Counted from the first letter of the stretch, positions 7,943-16,028 are shown. The stretch: DNA of 36,391 nucleotides from Acidovorax sp. GW101-3H11 (GCF_001633105.1 NZ_LUKZ01000038.1:1866-38256); one strand, 5' to 3'. Numbers and translations: made by a program. The notes: generated from the sequence alone by a model not told the origin.

Positions 7943-8467
7943 GTCGTCGGGCTCCTGTGTTGACGGTTCGGCGGATACGGGTTCGGAAAATGAGACGGCG
8001 CCGCCTGCGTCGTCTTCTGAAAACTGGATGTCTTTGAGGCCAGCAATGGCGGGGGGCTGCGCACCCAGGAACGCCACATGGCGCAAGTACCACTTGCCGG
8101 GCGTCGGGTTGTTTGGAGCCTGGGGCGGGTAGAACGAGGCGCTGCGCTTGGGGAAGCGCTTGGCCGCAACCATCTCGGCAAACTGCGGCTCCACGTTGTG
8201 GGGAGTGATGGCCAGCACACCATCGGCGTTGCGGGCAAGTGCCTTGACCCAGCCATAGGCCGGGAGGTTGTCTTTGGGGTGGCCCACGGTGAGCGGGGCT
8301 TCGCGCAGCGCCGGGTTGTAGCTGGCGGCCATGCCGTCCACATCGGCATCGCTGAAGTTGTGCGCCACGCCCTGATCGTCGATATGGCGACCTGGTCGGA
8401 AGATCTCGATGCCGTCAGGGAGAGTGGCGGCTTGAGCTGGTGTGGTGGTGGGCTTCTTGGAAGGCAT
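7412..8467 (-). CDS. Mu-like prophage I protein: capsid maturation protease and scaffold
   Basis: The N-terminal half (about residues 15-150) has the Mu I protease pattern: DGIEIFRPGRHIDDQG, then REAPLTVGHPKDNLPAYGWV, then PKRSASFYPPQAPNNPTPGKWYLRHVAFLG. The H of the GHP motif and the S in RSASFY are candidate catalytic residues. The C-terminal half is charged coiled coil (about 178-235) and a scaffold-like tail. The start chosen is the ATG at 8467 (MPSKKPTTTP, 351 residues); a GTG three codons earlier is possible. There is no Shine-Dalgarno sequence; instead a perfect 7-bp hairpin abuts the ATG. It is the first gene of the leftward late operon. gpG, which normally precedes it, lies 20 kb away on the other strand. 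Confidence 0.88.
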   Translation of the reverse strand: MPSKKPTTTPAQAATLPDGIEIFRPGRHIDDQGVAHNFSDADVDGMAASYNPALREAPLTVGHPKDNLPAYGWVKALARNADGVLAITPHNVEPQFAEMVAAKRFPKRSASFYPPQAPNNPTPGKWYLRHVAFLGAQPPAIAGLKDIQFSEDDAGGAVSFSEPVSAEPSTQEPDDMSTALQAQLDEANKKLAAEKTAREKAEADAAEAKKKEDAARAESASFAEKARADRKAGFVSFAEAQVTAGRLLPKDKAMAVATLEALADAQPVEFSEGDTTRKVSPAQWFQDLFSSATPVVSFGEFAGGNGVNQAQVGAAKGKSDAEIDKAAKDYMQQHKVNYSEALTAVTTSFTS

Positions 8468-8500
8468 GGACCGCACTGTCGTGCGGTATGGCCTGGCGCG

Positions 8501-8517
8501 CTAAATAGAGCACTCCA
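8501..8517 (-). promoter_or_regulatory. late promoter-like element of the leftward late operon
   Basis: On the minus strand the element reads TGGAGTGCTCTATTTAG and ends 33 nt before the protease ATG. The same element (TGGCGCGCTCCATTTAG) ends exactly 33 nt before the holin ATG at 20794, giving 14 of 17 identical bases. TATTTA could act as the -10 box. An 11-bp dyad TTTGC-A-GCAAA (8522-8532) lies 14 bases upstream of it, about where an activator that replaces the -35 box would bind. A perfect dyad ACCGCAC-TGTC-GTGCGGT (8470-8487) lies between the element and the ATG. Activation by the Mor-type protein is an inference. Confidence 0.65.
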
Positions 8518-8530
8518 CAGATTTGCAGCA

Positions 8531-8567
8531 AACAAAAGGCCCCGCGCGCGCGAGGCGGGCGGGGCCT
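8531..8567 (-). terminator. intrinsic terminator after the mor-like gene
   Basis: On the minus strand the perfect 9-bp stem AGGCCCCGC/GCGGGGCCT (8567-8559 with 8545-8537, 13-base loop) is followed by TTTTGTTTG. It lies 24 bases after the Mor stop codon and would end the early transcript before the late operon, so that late genes need their own promoter. Confidence 0.8.
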
Positions 8568-8590
8568 GGTGGGTAGCCTGGGGCTTAGGC

Positions 8591-9016
8591 TCAGTCTAGC
8601 TGCAGCTGCCCCTGGCGCAGTGCCATCTGCTGCTTGCGCCACTCGGATTCGATTTGCCGAACACGGGACTCGGTCAGCCCCGTGGTGTCTGCCACCTGGC
8701 GGTAGCCTTGGCCCTGCTTGAGTAATTCAACAACGCGGCGTGCACGTGCGCTGCTCATCACCTCGGCGCCGACCGGAATATAGGGCTGCGTGCCACCCAG
8801 GTCCTGGGCAATTCCCAAAGTCAATGCGATGGCGAGGCTGGCAAGGGATGCCGTCTCGACAGTCTCAGCGCCAGGCGCTGAAACCAGCGTCACATAGTGG
8901 CTTGTGGCCAGCTCGCGCCAGGTGTCGGGCCAGCCGGGAGGGATCAGCGCTTCCAGCGGCTGGATCTGTGCGGGCGGCATAGCCGCAATGTCCATGCGTT
9001 CGAACATATCAACCAT
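8591..9016 (-). CDS. mor: Mor transcription activator family protein
   Basis: The 141-residue protein matches the Mor/C activator family of Mu: a helical N-terminal dimerisation region, the diagnostic LGGTQPYIPVG loop (about residues 73-83) and a C-terminal helix-turn-helix RARRVVELLKQGQGYRQVAD followed by TGLTESRVRQIESEW. Such proteins activate late (middle) promoters lacking a -35 box. GGAGG lies 6 bases upstream of the ATG, and the gene overlaps the end of the GemA gene by 8 bases. It is the last early gene and lies just upstream of the late protease gene. By inference it also serves the late promoter at 20.75 kb. Only one activator of this kind is seen; no separate Mu C protein was found in the window. 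Confidence 0.9.
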   Translation of the reverse strand: MVDMFERMDIAAMPPAQIQPLEALIPPGWPDTWRELATSHYVTLVSAPGAETVETASLASLAIALTLGIAQDLGGTQPYIPVGAEVMSSARARRVVELLKQGQGYRQVADTTGLTESRVRQIESEWRKQQMALRQGQLQLD

Positions 9017-9452
9017 GAGGGCCTCCGCGTTGCAGCCAAGCCTTGAGCGCTTCGATCAAGGCGTCCAGTTGGGCCTGGTTGGCGAAGCGCAAGGCGCTCA
9101 CGTGGACCGTGCGCTCCACCCAGGCATTCAGTGCAGTGGCGCTGGTGTTGTGCACCAAGCCATCGCGCCCCAGTTGGTTCCACAGCGCCCACACCTTGCG
9201 TTCGCGTGGGCTGGCTTCGGCCTTGGCTGCCGCGAAGCTGCGCGGCGCGGCGGAGCGGCGTGGCACGGCCTTCACAACGCCCATGCGCTCGCCGAGGCCT
9301 TGCATGTGGTCGCGCACCTTCTGGCGCTCGCGATCGCTCATTTCCTTGGTGCTGGTCTTTTGCGTGAGGCCCCTGAGCAGCGCGCGGTAGTCGTCATCCG
9401 ACAGCTGGAGCTTGGACTTGAGGACGTGGATGGCAGCGATGTGGTTTGCCAT
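9009..9452 (-). CDS. gemA: GemA-family regulatory protein (DUF1018)
   Basis: The 147-residue product starts MANHIAAIHVLKSKLQLSDD and has the GemA signature DDDYRALLRGLTQKTSTKEM near its N-terminus and a C-terminal helical segment ANQAQLDALIEALKAWL. Mu GemA modulates host gene expression and DNA relaxation. The longer open frame to 9614 is rejected, because it would overlap the small membrane-protein gene and lacks the typical start. The gene is followed directly by mor with an 8-base overlap, the usual Mu order. Confidence 0.88.
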   Translation of the reverse strand: MANHIAAIHVLKSKLQLSDDDYRALLRGLTQKTSTKEMSDRERQKVRDHMQGLGERMGVVKAVPRRSAAPRSFAAAKAEASPRERKVWALWNQLGRDGLVHNTSATALNAWVERTVHVSALRFANQAQLDALIEALKAWLQRGGPHG

Positions 9453-9457
9453 GGCGA

Positions 9458-9703
9458 TCACCCGAGGATCAGGGGGCCAAGCCACCAGTTCCACAGCCCG
9501 AGCAGGCTGCAAGCCAGGAACACCCACTGCTGCACATGCAAAGGCCACTGGCGCTGCCAGGCGCTCACCGTGAGCCAGCCGATATTGCTGACCAGGAAAG
9601 CACCGAAGCCCCAACCTGGATAGGCGGGCATGGCCAGCAGCAGTGCGCCCAGCATGCCGAAGGCTGCGGCCAGGCTGGAGAGGAAAAAGGCGGCGACGTT
9701 CAT
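9458..9703 (-). CDS. small membrane protein, early operon
   Basis: This 81-residue protein (MNVAAFFLSSLAAAFGMLGA) has three hydrophobic stretches, at about residues 4-25, 31-48 and 61-78, so it is probably an inner membrane protein with three passes. AGGA lies about 9 bases before the ATG. It ends 5 bases upstream of the GemA start. Its function is unknown. Confidence 0.75.
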   Translation of the reverse strand: MNVAAFFLSSLAAAFGMLGALLLAMPAYPGWGFGAFLVSNIGWLTVSAWQRQWPLHVQQWVFLACSLLGLWNWWLGPLILG

Positions 9704-10023
9704 GGTTTTTATCCTGCTGCGTTTAGGGGCCTCGACGCTGGTTTGGCGCCACTGCCCCGAAGAATTGTTTTGGGACGATTTGGGACGGGTTTCAACCCTT
9801 TCCCGATGCCTTCGATGTGTTCAAAAGAACCGGTGTTGTCGGACACCGGAAACCGGGTATCGCCGCGCCAGCCCCTTTCGGGGTGGAGGCCGTGGTGATG
9901 GAAGGGGACATCAACACGGTGGCGCTCGGCACCTGCGGTAGTTGCGGCCTGTGGAATCACCGTGGCACCCACCGCTTGCCACACCGGCCTGTCGCGCCCC
10001 AAGGCGGCCGGTTGCGCGTTTGG
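9704..10023 (-). other. 320-bp interval in the early operon without a secure gene
   Basis: The rest of the early operon is packed with overlapping genes, so this gap is unusual. After the TGA of the 89-residue gene (10024) the same frame stays open for about 105 codons to a stop at 9709, but the only early starts are a TTG at 10002 and a GTG at 9984, with no good ribosome binding site. The codon pattern is weak. The interval contains two direct copies of TTTGGGACG exactly 10 bp apart (9769 and 9779) and a dyad GGGTT-TC-AACCC (9787-9798). It may be a small gene, a read-through extension or a protein-binding region. Confidence 0.4.
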
Positions 10024-10293
10024 TCAGATGCCTGCTTGCTTCATCGCCCGGCGTTTGTCATTCGCGGCCTGGTCTTGCTCACGACCCAAGACGACCATCC
10101 CGGTATGCAAGCGCGGCGCCAGTGGCACCAGGCGCTTGCCATTCCTGTCCATGGCCATGTCGCGCAGCTGAGACCCCGGCAGCAGGTTGGGCGCGCGGCC
10201 CACGTTGTGCGGACGAGGCGTTGCGCTCGGTGCATCGGTGCCACGTGGGCGGACGGATTGAAAGGCGTTGAGAACAGGTTCTTGCATGCTCAT
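10024..10293 (-). CDS. hypothetical early phage protein, 89 residues
   Basis: The start chosen is the ATG at 10293 (MSMQEPVLNAFQSVRPRGTD), which overlaps the stop of the upstream gene (ATGA). The product is basic and proline-rich at first, then has a more ordered part DMAMDRNGKRLVPLAPRLHT and an Arg/Lys-rich end. I recognise no family. The longer frame to 10545 overlaps two other genes and is rejected. Confidence 0.6.
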   Translation of the reverse strand: MSMQEPVLNAFQSVRPRGTDAPSATPRPHNVGRAPNLLPGSQLRDMAMDRNGKRLVPLAPRLHTGMVVLGREQDQAANDKRRAMKQAGI

Positions 10294-10508
10294 GCTGCAC
10301 CGCCCTTCTGGAGAGGCTGGTGCTGGTTGCAAACGGCCTGCACCGTTGTGCCAAACCCACCCTTGTTGCAGCGCCATGGATAGACGTCGTTGTAGGCACC
10401 GGTCCGTGGGGCCTGCTCGCCATGGCTGCAATTGCGGCAGCACGGGCGCTGCATGGCCGTCTGGTAGCCCATGGAGGCCTTCGCCCGGTCGATAGGGGTG
10501 GTCCGCAT
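10290..10508 (-). CDS. small Cys-rich (zinc-finger-like) early protein
   Basis: The start is the ATG at 10508, overlapping the last base of the upstream stop codon (TGATG). The 72-residue product has the metal-binding pattern PCCRNCSHGE (Cys 23, 24, 27; His 29) and later WRCNKGGFGT (Cys 47) and AVCNQHQP (Cys 60, His 63). This suggests a small zinc-binding domain. It lies within the early operon between the 182-residue and 89-residue genes. No named family is recognised. Confidence 0.65.
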   Translation of the reverse strand: MRTTPIDRAKASMGYQTAMQRPCCRNCSHGEQAPRTGAYNDVYPWRCNKGGFGTTVQAVCNQHQPLQKGGAA

Positions 10509-11056
10509 CACGCACCCTCTGCTTGGGCTTCTTTGATGGCCGCATTGATGACCGAGGTGACAGCCTTCTCGATGGTGCTGTCCACGCTCTTGATCAGGGG
10601 CTGATCGCCGTCTCCCTCCAGGCGCACGCCAATGCGGCGGCGCAGGTCGGGGGAAAGCTGGCGGATGGCGCTGGCCACCGGCTTCTTGGTAACTGTGACA
10701 AGCAGCTCGACCTGGTCGGCCGGGATATCGCCTGCGGCGGCCAGGGCGGCGATGCGCTCGCACACCTTGTCGTCGTCTGCCCACTCCAGCGAGCCTTGGG
10801 ACGCCTGCATGCCGAACTTGATGCCCTCCACGACGTAGGTTCGGGGTTTCTCGAAAAGCTCGGGGTGGGCGTTGATGGCCGCCACGAGTTCGTTGTGCTC
10901 ACGGGCGACCTGGCGGGCCACGCGCTTGATCTCGGCCATGGAGCCGTTCTTCACGGTGTCCAGGTTGCCCTGCAGCGTGAGGAACAGGGTGGACAGGCGG
11001 TCGCGGCACTCACTGAGGGCGGTTGCGCGCTTCTGGATGTCTTGGAGGGTTGTCAT
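10508..11056 (-). CDS. Gam-like or unknown conserved early protein
   Basis: The 182-residue protein starts MTTLQDIQKRATALSECRDR. The N-terminal 65 residues form a likely coiled coil; then comes a compact domain with VVEGIKFGMQASQGSLEWAD and a charged helical end with IEKAVTSVINAAI. A long N-terminal helix followed by 'GxKFGxxxxxGSLxW' resembles the layout of Mu Gam host-nuclease inhibitors that protect DNA ends, but the likeness is only moderate. Its ATG overlaps the stop of the preceding gene. The call is uncertain. Confidence 0.5.
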   Translation of the reverse strand: MTTLQDIQKRATALSECRDRLSTLFLTLQGNLDTVKNGSMAEIKRVARQVAREHNELVAAINAHPELFEKPRTYVVEGIKFGMQASQGSLEWADDDKVCERIAALAAAGDIPADQVELLVTVTKKPVASAIRQLSPDLRRRIGVRLEGDGDQPLIKSVDSTIEKAVTSVINAAIKEAQAEGA

Positions 11057-11664
11057 TGTTTGCCTTTCTTGAGTTCTTCAATGCGTGCACGAATTTCTGA
11101 GGGGATAGGCGCAGCGGCGCGCTCCCGCTTCTCGATGTCGGCAAGTGCTGGGTCCTTTCCACCCACGGCCACATCAAAGGCCGTGCTGATGTCCAAGGAC
11201 TGGCCGCGCACCTGGACGGTGTCGCGCTGGGGGCGGACGCGGTGATCCTGCTCACGCTGCTGCTCTGCCTGGGCCTCGTGCTTGTCGGCCATGCTGGCGA
11301 GCACCGCGTAGAGGTAGCCATGGCCCTTCATCGGCAGCTCCAGGCGCCCACCATCGCGGGCGGCCAGCATCTGGTCGATGGCCTGGGCCCAGGCGGGCAG
11401 CGGCACCCCCCAGTCGCGACCCTTGTGGGTGATTGCCTGGCGCTCCAAGTCGGGCAGCAGCTGCAGGATCAACTTGATCTTTTTGGCGGCAGTCAGCCGC
11501 TGCTTGGGCGGGCAGAAGAGCGCGATGTACTGCAGCACCCGGGCGCCCAGCGGAATGCTGACGTCCGCGAGCCGCGCCAGAGCGCGCTGGTCATGCTCGT
11601 GGCAGAACAGCACGGCCAGGTCCAGCTCGGTGCCGCAGACGGGGCAGGACAGGTCTGCACTCAC
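11053..11664 (-). CDS. early phage protein with N-terminal zinc ribbon
   Basis: A GTG start at 11664 overlaps the preceding stop codon (GTGA) and has an AGGGTGG-like ribosome binding site. The 203-residue product starts VSADLSCPVCGTELDLAVLF and has a zinc-ribbon pattern (CPVC, then FCHEH). A helical middle follows (AKKIKLILQLLPDLERQAIT), with a MKGHGYLYAVLASMADKHEAQ segment and a charged tail. The longer frame to 12033 would overlap two genes and is rejected. It may bind DNA or RNA; no family is recognised. Confidence 0.65.
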   Translation of the reverse strand: MSADLSCPVCGTELDLAVLFCHEHDQRALARLADVSIPLGARVLQYIALFCPPKQRLTAAKKIKLILQLLPDLERQAITHKGRDWGVPLPAWAQAIDQMLAARDGGRLELPMKGHGYLYAVLASMADKHEAQAEQQREQDHRVRPQRDTVQVRGQSLDISTAFDVAVGGKDPALADIEKRERAAAPIPSEIRARIEELKKGKQ

Positions 11665-11924
11665 AGCGGCCACCCTCTCGCCTGCAAGACCCCGGCAATG
11701 AAGCCGATCAAGCCCGCCACGGCCAGGCACCCGGCAACGTCGAGCACCAGGCGCTGCCAGCCTGCGAGGCGCTTGTGGCTGCGGCGGGGGCAGTCGATGG
11801 CGCCAGGGGCGAAGTAATAGCCGCCAGGCGGAAGTGTCTCCGTGTCGTGGTGGCAGGTGCAGCCCTGGTCTTTGCGGCCGTGGCATACACCCAGCTCGTG
11901 GCAGGAGCGGCGGGTGCGGTTCAT
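11661..11924 (-). CDS. small Cys/His-rich single-pass membrane protein
   Basis: The 87-residue product starts MNRTRRSCHELGVCHGRKDQ. Its N-terminal part carries five to six cysteines and several histidines (CHELGVCHGRKDQGCTCHH), which suggests metal binding. One hydrophobic segment (about residues 62-82) suggests a single membrane pass. Start and stop overlap the neighbours by 4 bases on each side, so it belongs to a translationally coupled series. Its function is unknown. Confidence 0.6.
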   Translation of the reverse strand: MNRTRRSCHELGVCHGRKDQGCTCHHDTETLPPGGYYFAPGAIDCPRRSHKRLAGWQRLVLDVAGCLAVAGLIGFIAGVLQARGWPL

Positions 11925-12103
11925 GCTGCCCCCTTGAGCGAGCCGCGCAGCAGCACAGTGGAGAGGCGACGCACGCTGATCTTGGTCGCATCAGGAAACA
12001 AGCCAGCTGCGCGCAAGGCAGCTGCTGCGCCATGCTGATAGAGGCCCACGTGCACTCCTTGGCTGGCGTCGGTCATGGTGATGGTGATGTGGTAGCTGTG
12101 CAT
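11921..12103 (-). CDS. hypothetical early protein, 60 residues
   Basis: This small protein (MHSYHITITMTDASQGVHVG) has a beta-alpha-like pattern with a C-terminal RRLSTVLLRGSLKG. It starts 3 bases after the B gene ends and overlaps the next start (ATGA). It is plausible as a gene on spacing alone; no family is recognised. Confidence 0.6.
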   Translation of the reverse strand: MHSYHITITMTDASQGVHVGLYQHGAAAALRAAGLFPDATKISVRRLSTVLLRGSLKGAA

Positions 12104-12106
12104 GGC

Positions 12107-13300
12107 TCAGCAGCTCCCGATGACCTGGGCGTCTACCTGGGGCCAGCCAGCGCGGGCGGCAGCGTTCATGGCGCGGCAGACCAGGTTGTTGACCACCAGG
12201 GGGTAGCACTCGCTGCGGGCGTCGGTGGGCTTGCCACCGCGCGGGATGTGCACCAGGCGGGCGCGGATGGCGTCGGCCGCGTCGGGGGCGAAGACGTCCT
12301 CATACTTGAGGTCGAACCGGGCGAACTTGTGGCGGAGGTAGTTCTCCAGCTCGGCGTCCAGCGGCTCCAGCTCCACGATCTCGCAGCGCTGGGCCACCTC
12401 GCGCACTTCGGCGTTCTGGCTGGAGAGGCGGTCGCGCAGCTCGGGCTGGCCGATCAGGGCCACGCCGACCAGGCGCTGCATGCCGTCCTTGAGTTCGATA
12501 AAGCGCTTGAGGTGCTTGAGCGTGGCGCTGGGCAGGCAATGGGCCTCTTCAATCACCAGCAGGTGGCGTCGGCCTGCGCGGCGGCTGGACTTGAGCAGCT
12601 CGTGGACCTGGCGGAAGCGTGCCTCTGGGCTGCTCTTGACCTTGAGCTGGGGGTCCAGCGCTGCGGCGATGGCTTCGGCGATGTGGCTGGACTTGAGCGT
12701 TTTGCCCTTCTGGTCGTTGGCCTCCATGGCCAGGACATAGGGGCGGATGATCACGATGTCGCGCTTGTCGGCCTTGATGCGCTCCTCCAGGTCTTCGGCC
12801 AGCGTGGTCTTGCCCGCGCCGCTCTCGCCCACCACAGCCACGAAGCCGTGGTGCTGGGCGCAGTCGGTGAGCGTGGCGCGCACGTAGCGCACGCTGCTGG
12901 TCTGGTGCACGTCGTCTGGGCTCTGCACATCGTCCAGAAACGGGTTACGCGGCAGGCTGAAGTGCTTGCGGGCATCAGGGGACAGAGATTCGTTTTGCAG
13001 TAGCATGGTTTCCTCCTCGGGGGTTTCGGTTGGTTTCGGGACTTCAGGGGCGGCCCCGTCGAGGTACGAACTCGCCGGGGCCAACTTCTTTGCGGGCGTA
13101 AAAAGCGCCAGCAACTGGGCAGGAGTTGCGCCGTGCTTGCGCAGGCACTTCTCCAGGGATTTGCGGGCCGTGGTCTCGCCACGGGCAGGCCACACGCCGT
13201 GCACTACCAGGCGGCTCAGCGCCGAGCGGCTGAGGCCGCTGTCGCGCCGGACCTGTGCCTGGCTGACGCCCAGAGCGTCGAACAAGGAAGCCAAGCTCAT
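12107..13300 (-). CDS. Mu-type transposition target-capture ATPase B
   Basis: The 397-residue protein is the AAA+ partner of transposase A, which binds target DNA and stimulates strand transfer. The first 70 residues carry a helix-turn-helix (VSQAQVRRDSGLSRSALSRL), as in MuB. The AAA+ domain has Walker A GESGAGKTT at residues 158-166 and Walker B HLLVIEEAH at about 246-254. It is larger than Mu B (312 residues), mainly through the N-terminal and linker region. The ATG overlaps the A stop codon by 4 bases. The order A then B agrees with Mu. Confidence 0.93.
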   Translation of the reverse strand: MSLASLFDALGVSQAQVRRDSGLSRSALSRLVVHGVWPARGETTARKSLEKCLRKHGATPAQLLALFTPAKKLAPASSYLDGAAPEVPKPTETPEEETMLLQNESLSPDARKHFSLPRNPFLDDVQSPDDVHQTSSVRYVRATLTDCAQHHGFVAVVGESGAGKTTLAEDLEERIKADKRDIVIIRPYVLAMEANDQKGKTLKSSHIAEAIAAALDPQLKVKSSPEARFRQVHELLKSSRRAGRRHLLVIEEAHCLPSATLKHLKRFIELKDGMQRLVGVALIGQPELRDRLSSQNAEVREVAQRCEIVELEPLDAELENYLRHKFARFDLKYEDVFAPDAADAIRARLVHIPRGGKPTDARSECYPLVVNNLVCRAMNAAARAGWPQVDAQVIGSC

Positions 13301-15075
13301 GACGCACCCCCTGCCACCACACGCAGGCCGCTGCGCACGGTCAGGCGGGCATGCAGTGCGTCCAGCTCGCCCTCGGGTACGCCTTCGGGGTACCAGGCGC
13401 GCAGGTTGGCGGTGATCTCGCGGGTCATCTCCAAGCCCCTGCGGCGCAACTCGGCGGCGGCTTCAAAGCCGTTCAGCACGCGCTCGGTGGCTGCAGTGCG
13501 GGTGGTTGTGACCGCTGGCGCCAGGTCGGTGCCACGGCGTGGCATGAAGGTGCGCTCGGGCGCCTGGTCGATGACCTTGCCCGGGTCGATACGGCCGCCG
13601 AAGGGCACGGCCTTGGCCTTGCGTTTGGCTTCGACCTCGGCGTCGGTTGTGGCGTCGTAGGCGAAGCGATCCACCTCCTTGCGGTTGGCTTCCAGCTGGG
13701 TGTCGGCTGGGCGCTTCCAGTCTTCTCCGATCACGTTTGCATCGGTGCGGAAACCGGCCTCGTCGCGAACGACCAGAGGGATGCTGTGCAGGACTTCGTT
13801 ACCGTCGGCATCGGTATCCACCACCATGGCGGCGTCCAGCACCCAGGGGTTTAGCGTGATGTGCAGCTTCTCGCCCACCATCACGTTTGGTACGCCACGC
13901 ACATCGAACTCCCGCCCCTTGTAGGAGACAGTCAAGAAGTCCGTCACCTTGCGGGTCTCGGGCGACTCGGTGAGCAGTGCCTGGCAGATTTCGACCGGTG
14001 GCGCCACGCGCAGTTGATCAGCGGTGATGGTCATCCACGCTTCGGAGCGGGTCTTGCCATGGCGGCTGTGCGCCTTGGTCGCGTTGAACCAGCGGGCCCA
14101 GCGCTGGGCCTGTGCGTTGAGTTCGGCCAGGTCGCGCACCGGGCGCAGGCGCAGGCCGCTTTCGAAGCTGCGTTCGATCAGATCGCGGGTTTTCTCGACC
14201 TGGCCGGTCGCACGGGCGTTGCCCGGTGCGTGGGCGATTGTCTTGACCTGAAGACGCCGGGCCAGGTTGGTGAACAGGCCGCTGGTGTTGGCGCTGCCCA
14301 TGTCCATCATCAGCACGAAGGGCACGCCGTGGAACGGGTCGCCCTCGCGCTTCTGGATGGCGTTGATGAAGCAGTCGGCCAGGTTGGTGCCGCTCTCCGC
14401 GCCCATCACGTACTGCAGATAGACGCTGCTGCTGTGGTGGCAGGTGATTTCGTAGGACCAGACGCGGTCGGCCTCAATACGCTTGAGGTTGGCGGGCTTG
14501 TTCTTGTAGAACTTGTCCCGCTCCATCACCTGCAGGCCGCTCTCGGCCTCGGTGCGGGCATTCAGGTAGTACAGGACGCACAGGCTGGCATCGACCTGCC
14601 AGACATGGTTCGGGTGCAGGCTCTTGAGTTCCACGGCGGGCGTGGGTCGGTTGAGCTGGTCGGGATGCAGGTTGTAGTGGCGCAGTGCGCGGGCAATGGC
14701 GCTATCGCTGAGCGGGACCAGCTCGCCGGTGGCGGGGTCGGAACGCTCGGCACGCACCTCGCGGTTGGCGCGCATCACTTCCACAGCCTGGCCGATGGAC
14801 ATCAGGCGCTTGTTGGACTTGCGGTGGCTGGTCATGAGTGCAGCGCTGATGGCCACTGCTTCATCGCGGGTCAGCGACACATCGCCTGCATCGCTGCGCT
14901 TCTTGCGTTCTGGTTTCACGGTGATTTTTCCAAGATGGCGGTGCAAGGTGGCGGTGCTCATTCCCAGCTCGGCGCAGGCCGCCGCATAGATGGCCTGCTT
15001 GCCGCCGCGTGGCGCCGCCTGTGCAGCCTGGAGCACTTGCGCCAGGCGGCCGACGATCACGGGGTTGAGCGACAT
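13297..15075 (-). CDS. Mu-type DDE transposase A
   Basis: The 592-residue transposase cuts and joins phage ends during replicative transposition. Residues 1-55 look like a helix-turn-helix (ELGMSTATLHRHLGKITVKP). The catalytic core shows D162 (HVWQVDAS), D258 (VLMMDMGSANTSG) and E294 (GQVEKTRD), a DD35E triad as in the retroviral integrase superfamily. The C-terminal beta domain starts at about residue 360 (TVSYKGREFDVRGVPNVMVG). It is a little shorter than Mu A (663) because the N-terminal enhancer-binding region is reduced. The protein overlaps B by 4 bases. Confidence 0.95.
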   Translation of the reverse strand: MSLNPVIVGRLAQVLQAAQAAPRGGKQAIYAAACAELGMSTATLHRHLGKITVKPERKKRSDAGDVSLTRDEAVAISAALMTSHRKSNKRLMSIGQAVEVMRANREVRAERSDPATGELVPLSDSAIARALRHYNLHPDQLNRPTPAVELKSLHPNHVWQVDASLCVLYYLNARTEAESGLQVMERDKFYKNKPANLKRIEADRVWSYEITCHHSSSVYLQYVMGAESGTNLADCFINAIQKREGDPFHGVPFVLMMDMGSANTSGLFTNLARRLQVKTIAHAPGNARATGQVEKTRDLIERSFESGLRLRPVRDLAELNAQAQRWARWFNATKAHSRHGKTRSEAWMTITADQLRVAPPVEICQALLTESPETRKVTDFLTVSYKGREFDVRGVPNVMVGEKLHITLNPWVLDAAMVVDTDADGNEVLHSIPLVVRDEAGFRTDANVIGEDWKRPADTQLEANRKEVDRFAYDATTDAEVEAKRKAKAVPFGGRIDPGKVIDQAPERTFMPRRGTDLAPAVTTTRTAATERVLNGFEAAAELRRRGLEMTREITANLRAWYPEGVPEGELDALHARLTVRSGLRVVAGGAS

Positions 15076-15096
15076 GGGTTGGTGGTCTCCGCGCGC

Positions 15097-15978
15097 TTAC
15101 TTGGCCCACTGATCCACTTCTGCGGCCAGGGCTGCGTCAGCAGCGTTGGACACATCGGGCAGGTTGAACTCCTCGCGCAGGGCGGCCAGTTCGGCTTGCA
15201 GCTGGCCGACAAGGCCTGCCATGAACACGTCCAGGTCGCGAACCTCCAGTCCGTTCTCTACGCTGAGTGCCGCAAGGGCGGCGCGCACTCCGCCGCGAAT
15301 GGCTCCGAGGGCGTCATGGGCTATGGCCGTAGCCTCTTTCATCAGGCTCTGGCGCTGCTCGTCGGGGGGCAGCTTCTCGATACGCTTGACCTGGGCGCGC
15401 AGCTTGTCCATTGCGGTGTTCTTGTCTGCAAGCACCTTTTCGACTGCGCCCTTTTCCTCCCGAGCCTCGCGCAGCGCTGCGCGCAATTCGCTGGCGCTCA
15501 TCTTTTCGACGTCGTCCATCTCAGCCAGGTTTTCCAGCACATCGTCGTCGTGGGTGACCAGCTCCAGGAATGCGCTAGCGCTTTTGACCTGGGTGCTCAA
15601 AACGGCCAAATTGGCCGATTTGGAAGTTTTGACAGCGGCCTGCATGAAACGCCGCGCGGTGCGGTCGCTGAAGCCGAGCATTTCGACGCGCTGAGAAAAC
15701 TCGCCGTGCGGCGTCAGTTCCTTGAGCACCAGCAAGCGCTTGCCTGTCTCTAGGATGGCCTCCACCGTGCGGCGCTGATAGAAGCGGATTTCATCCTCTA
15801 GAGCGCCCACGGTGACGGCGCCCTGGTAGCCAATTTTCTGGGCCATGGCCACAGCGTGGGCGTTGGCTTCTATGCTCATCACGGCCAACTGATTGGCCGC
15901 ATCCATGGTCTGGCCAATGGCGATGGCATCGGCGATGACTTCTTTGCTTGCGGGGGCTGGTGTTGTGTTGCGTGCCAT
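15097..15978 (-). CDS. DUF3102-like early protein
   Basis: The 293-residue product has a central segment AILETGKRLLVLKELTPHGE followed by FSDRTARRFMQAAVK, the hallmark of DUF3102 proteins, which are often found in phage and plasmid early operons. The rest is mainly coiled coil (about 150-220). The family resembles ParB-like or replication-associated helical DNA-binding modules, but the role in Mu-like phages is not known to me. It lies 21 bases upstream of transposase A and is likely co-transcribed with it. Confidence 0.75.
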   Translation of the reverse strand: MARNTTPAPASKEVIADAIAIGQTMDAANQLAVMSIEANAHAVAMAQKIGYQGAVTVGALEDEIRFYQRRTVEAILETGKRLLVLKELTPHGEFSQRVEMLGFSDRTARRFMQAAVKTSKSANLAVLSTQVKSASAFLELVTHDDDVLENLAEMDDVEKMSASELRAALREAREEKGAVEKVLADKNTAMDKLRAQVKRIEKLPPDEQRQSLMKEATAIAHDALGAIRGGVRAALAALSVENGLEVRDLDVFMAGLVGQLQAELAALREEFNLPDVSNAADAALAAEVDQWAK

Positions 15979-16028
15979 GGATATCTCTTGCGCTTGAATT
16001 GATGGTTTTTTGAAAGTAGTGAAGTGCT

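Noticed and set aside
9709..10002. 97-codon frame after the 89-residue early gene as a separate gene
   Set aside because: It starts with TTG or GTG, has no good ribosome binding site and weak codon bias; it is kept only as an unresolved interval.
13861..15753. 630-codon plus-strand open frame opposite transposase A and the DUF3102 gene
   Set aside because: It spans two recognisable minus-strand genes and has no domain pattern; long shadows are common at this GC content.
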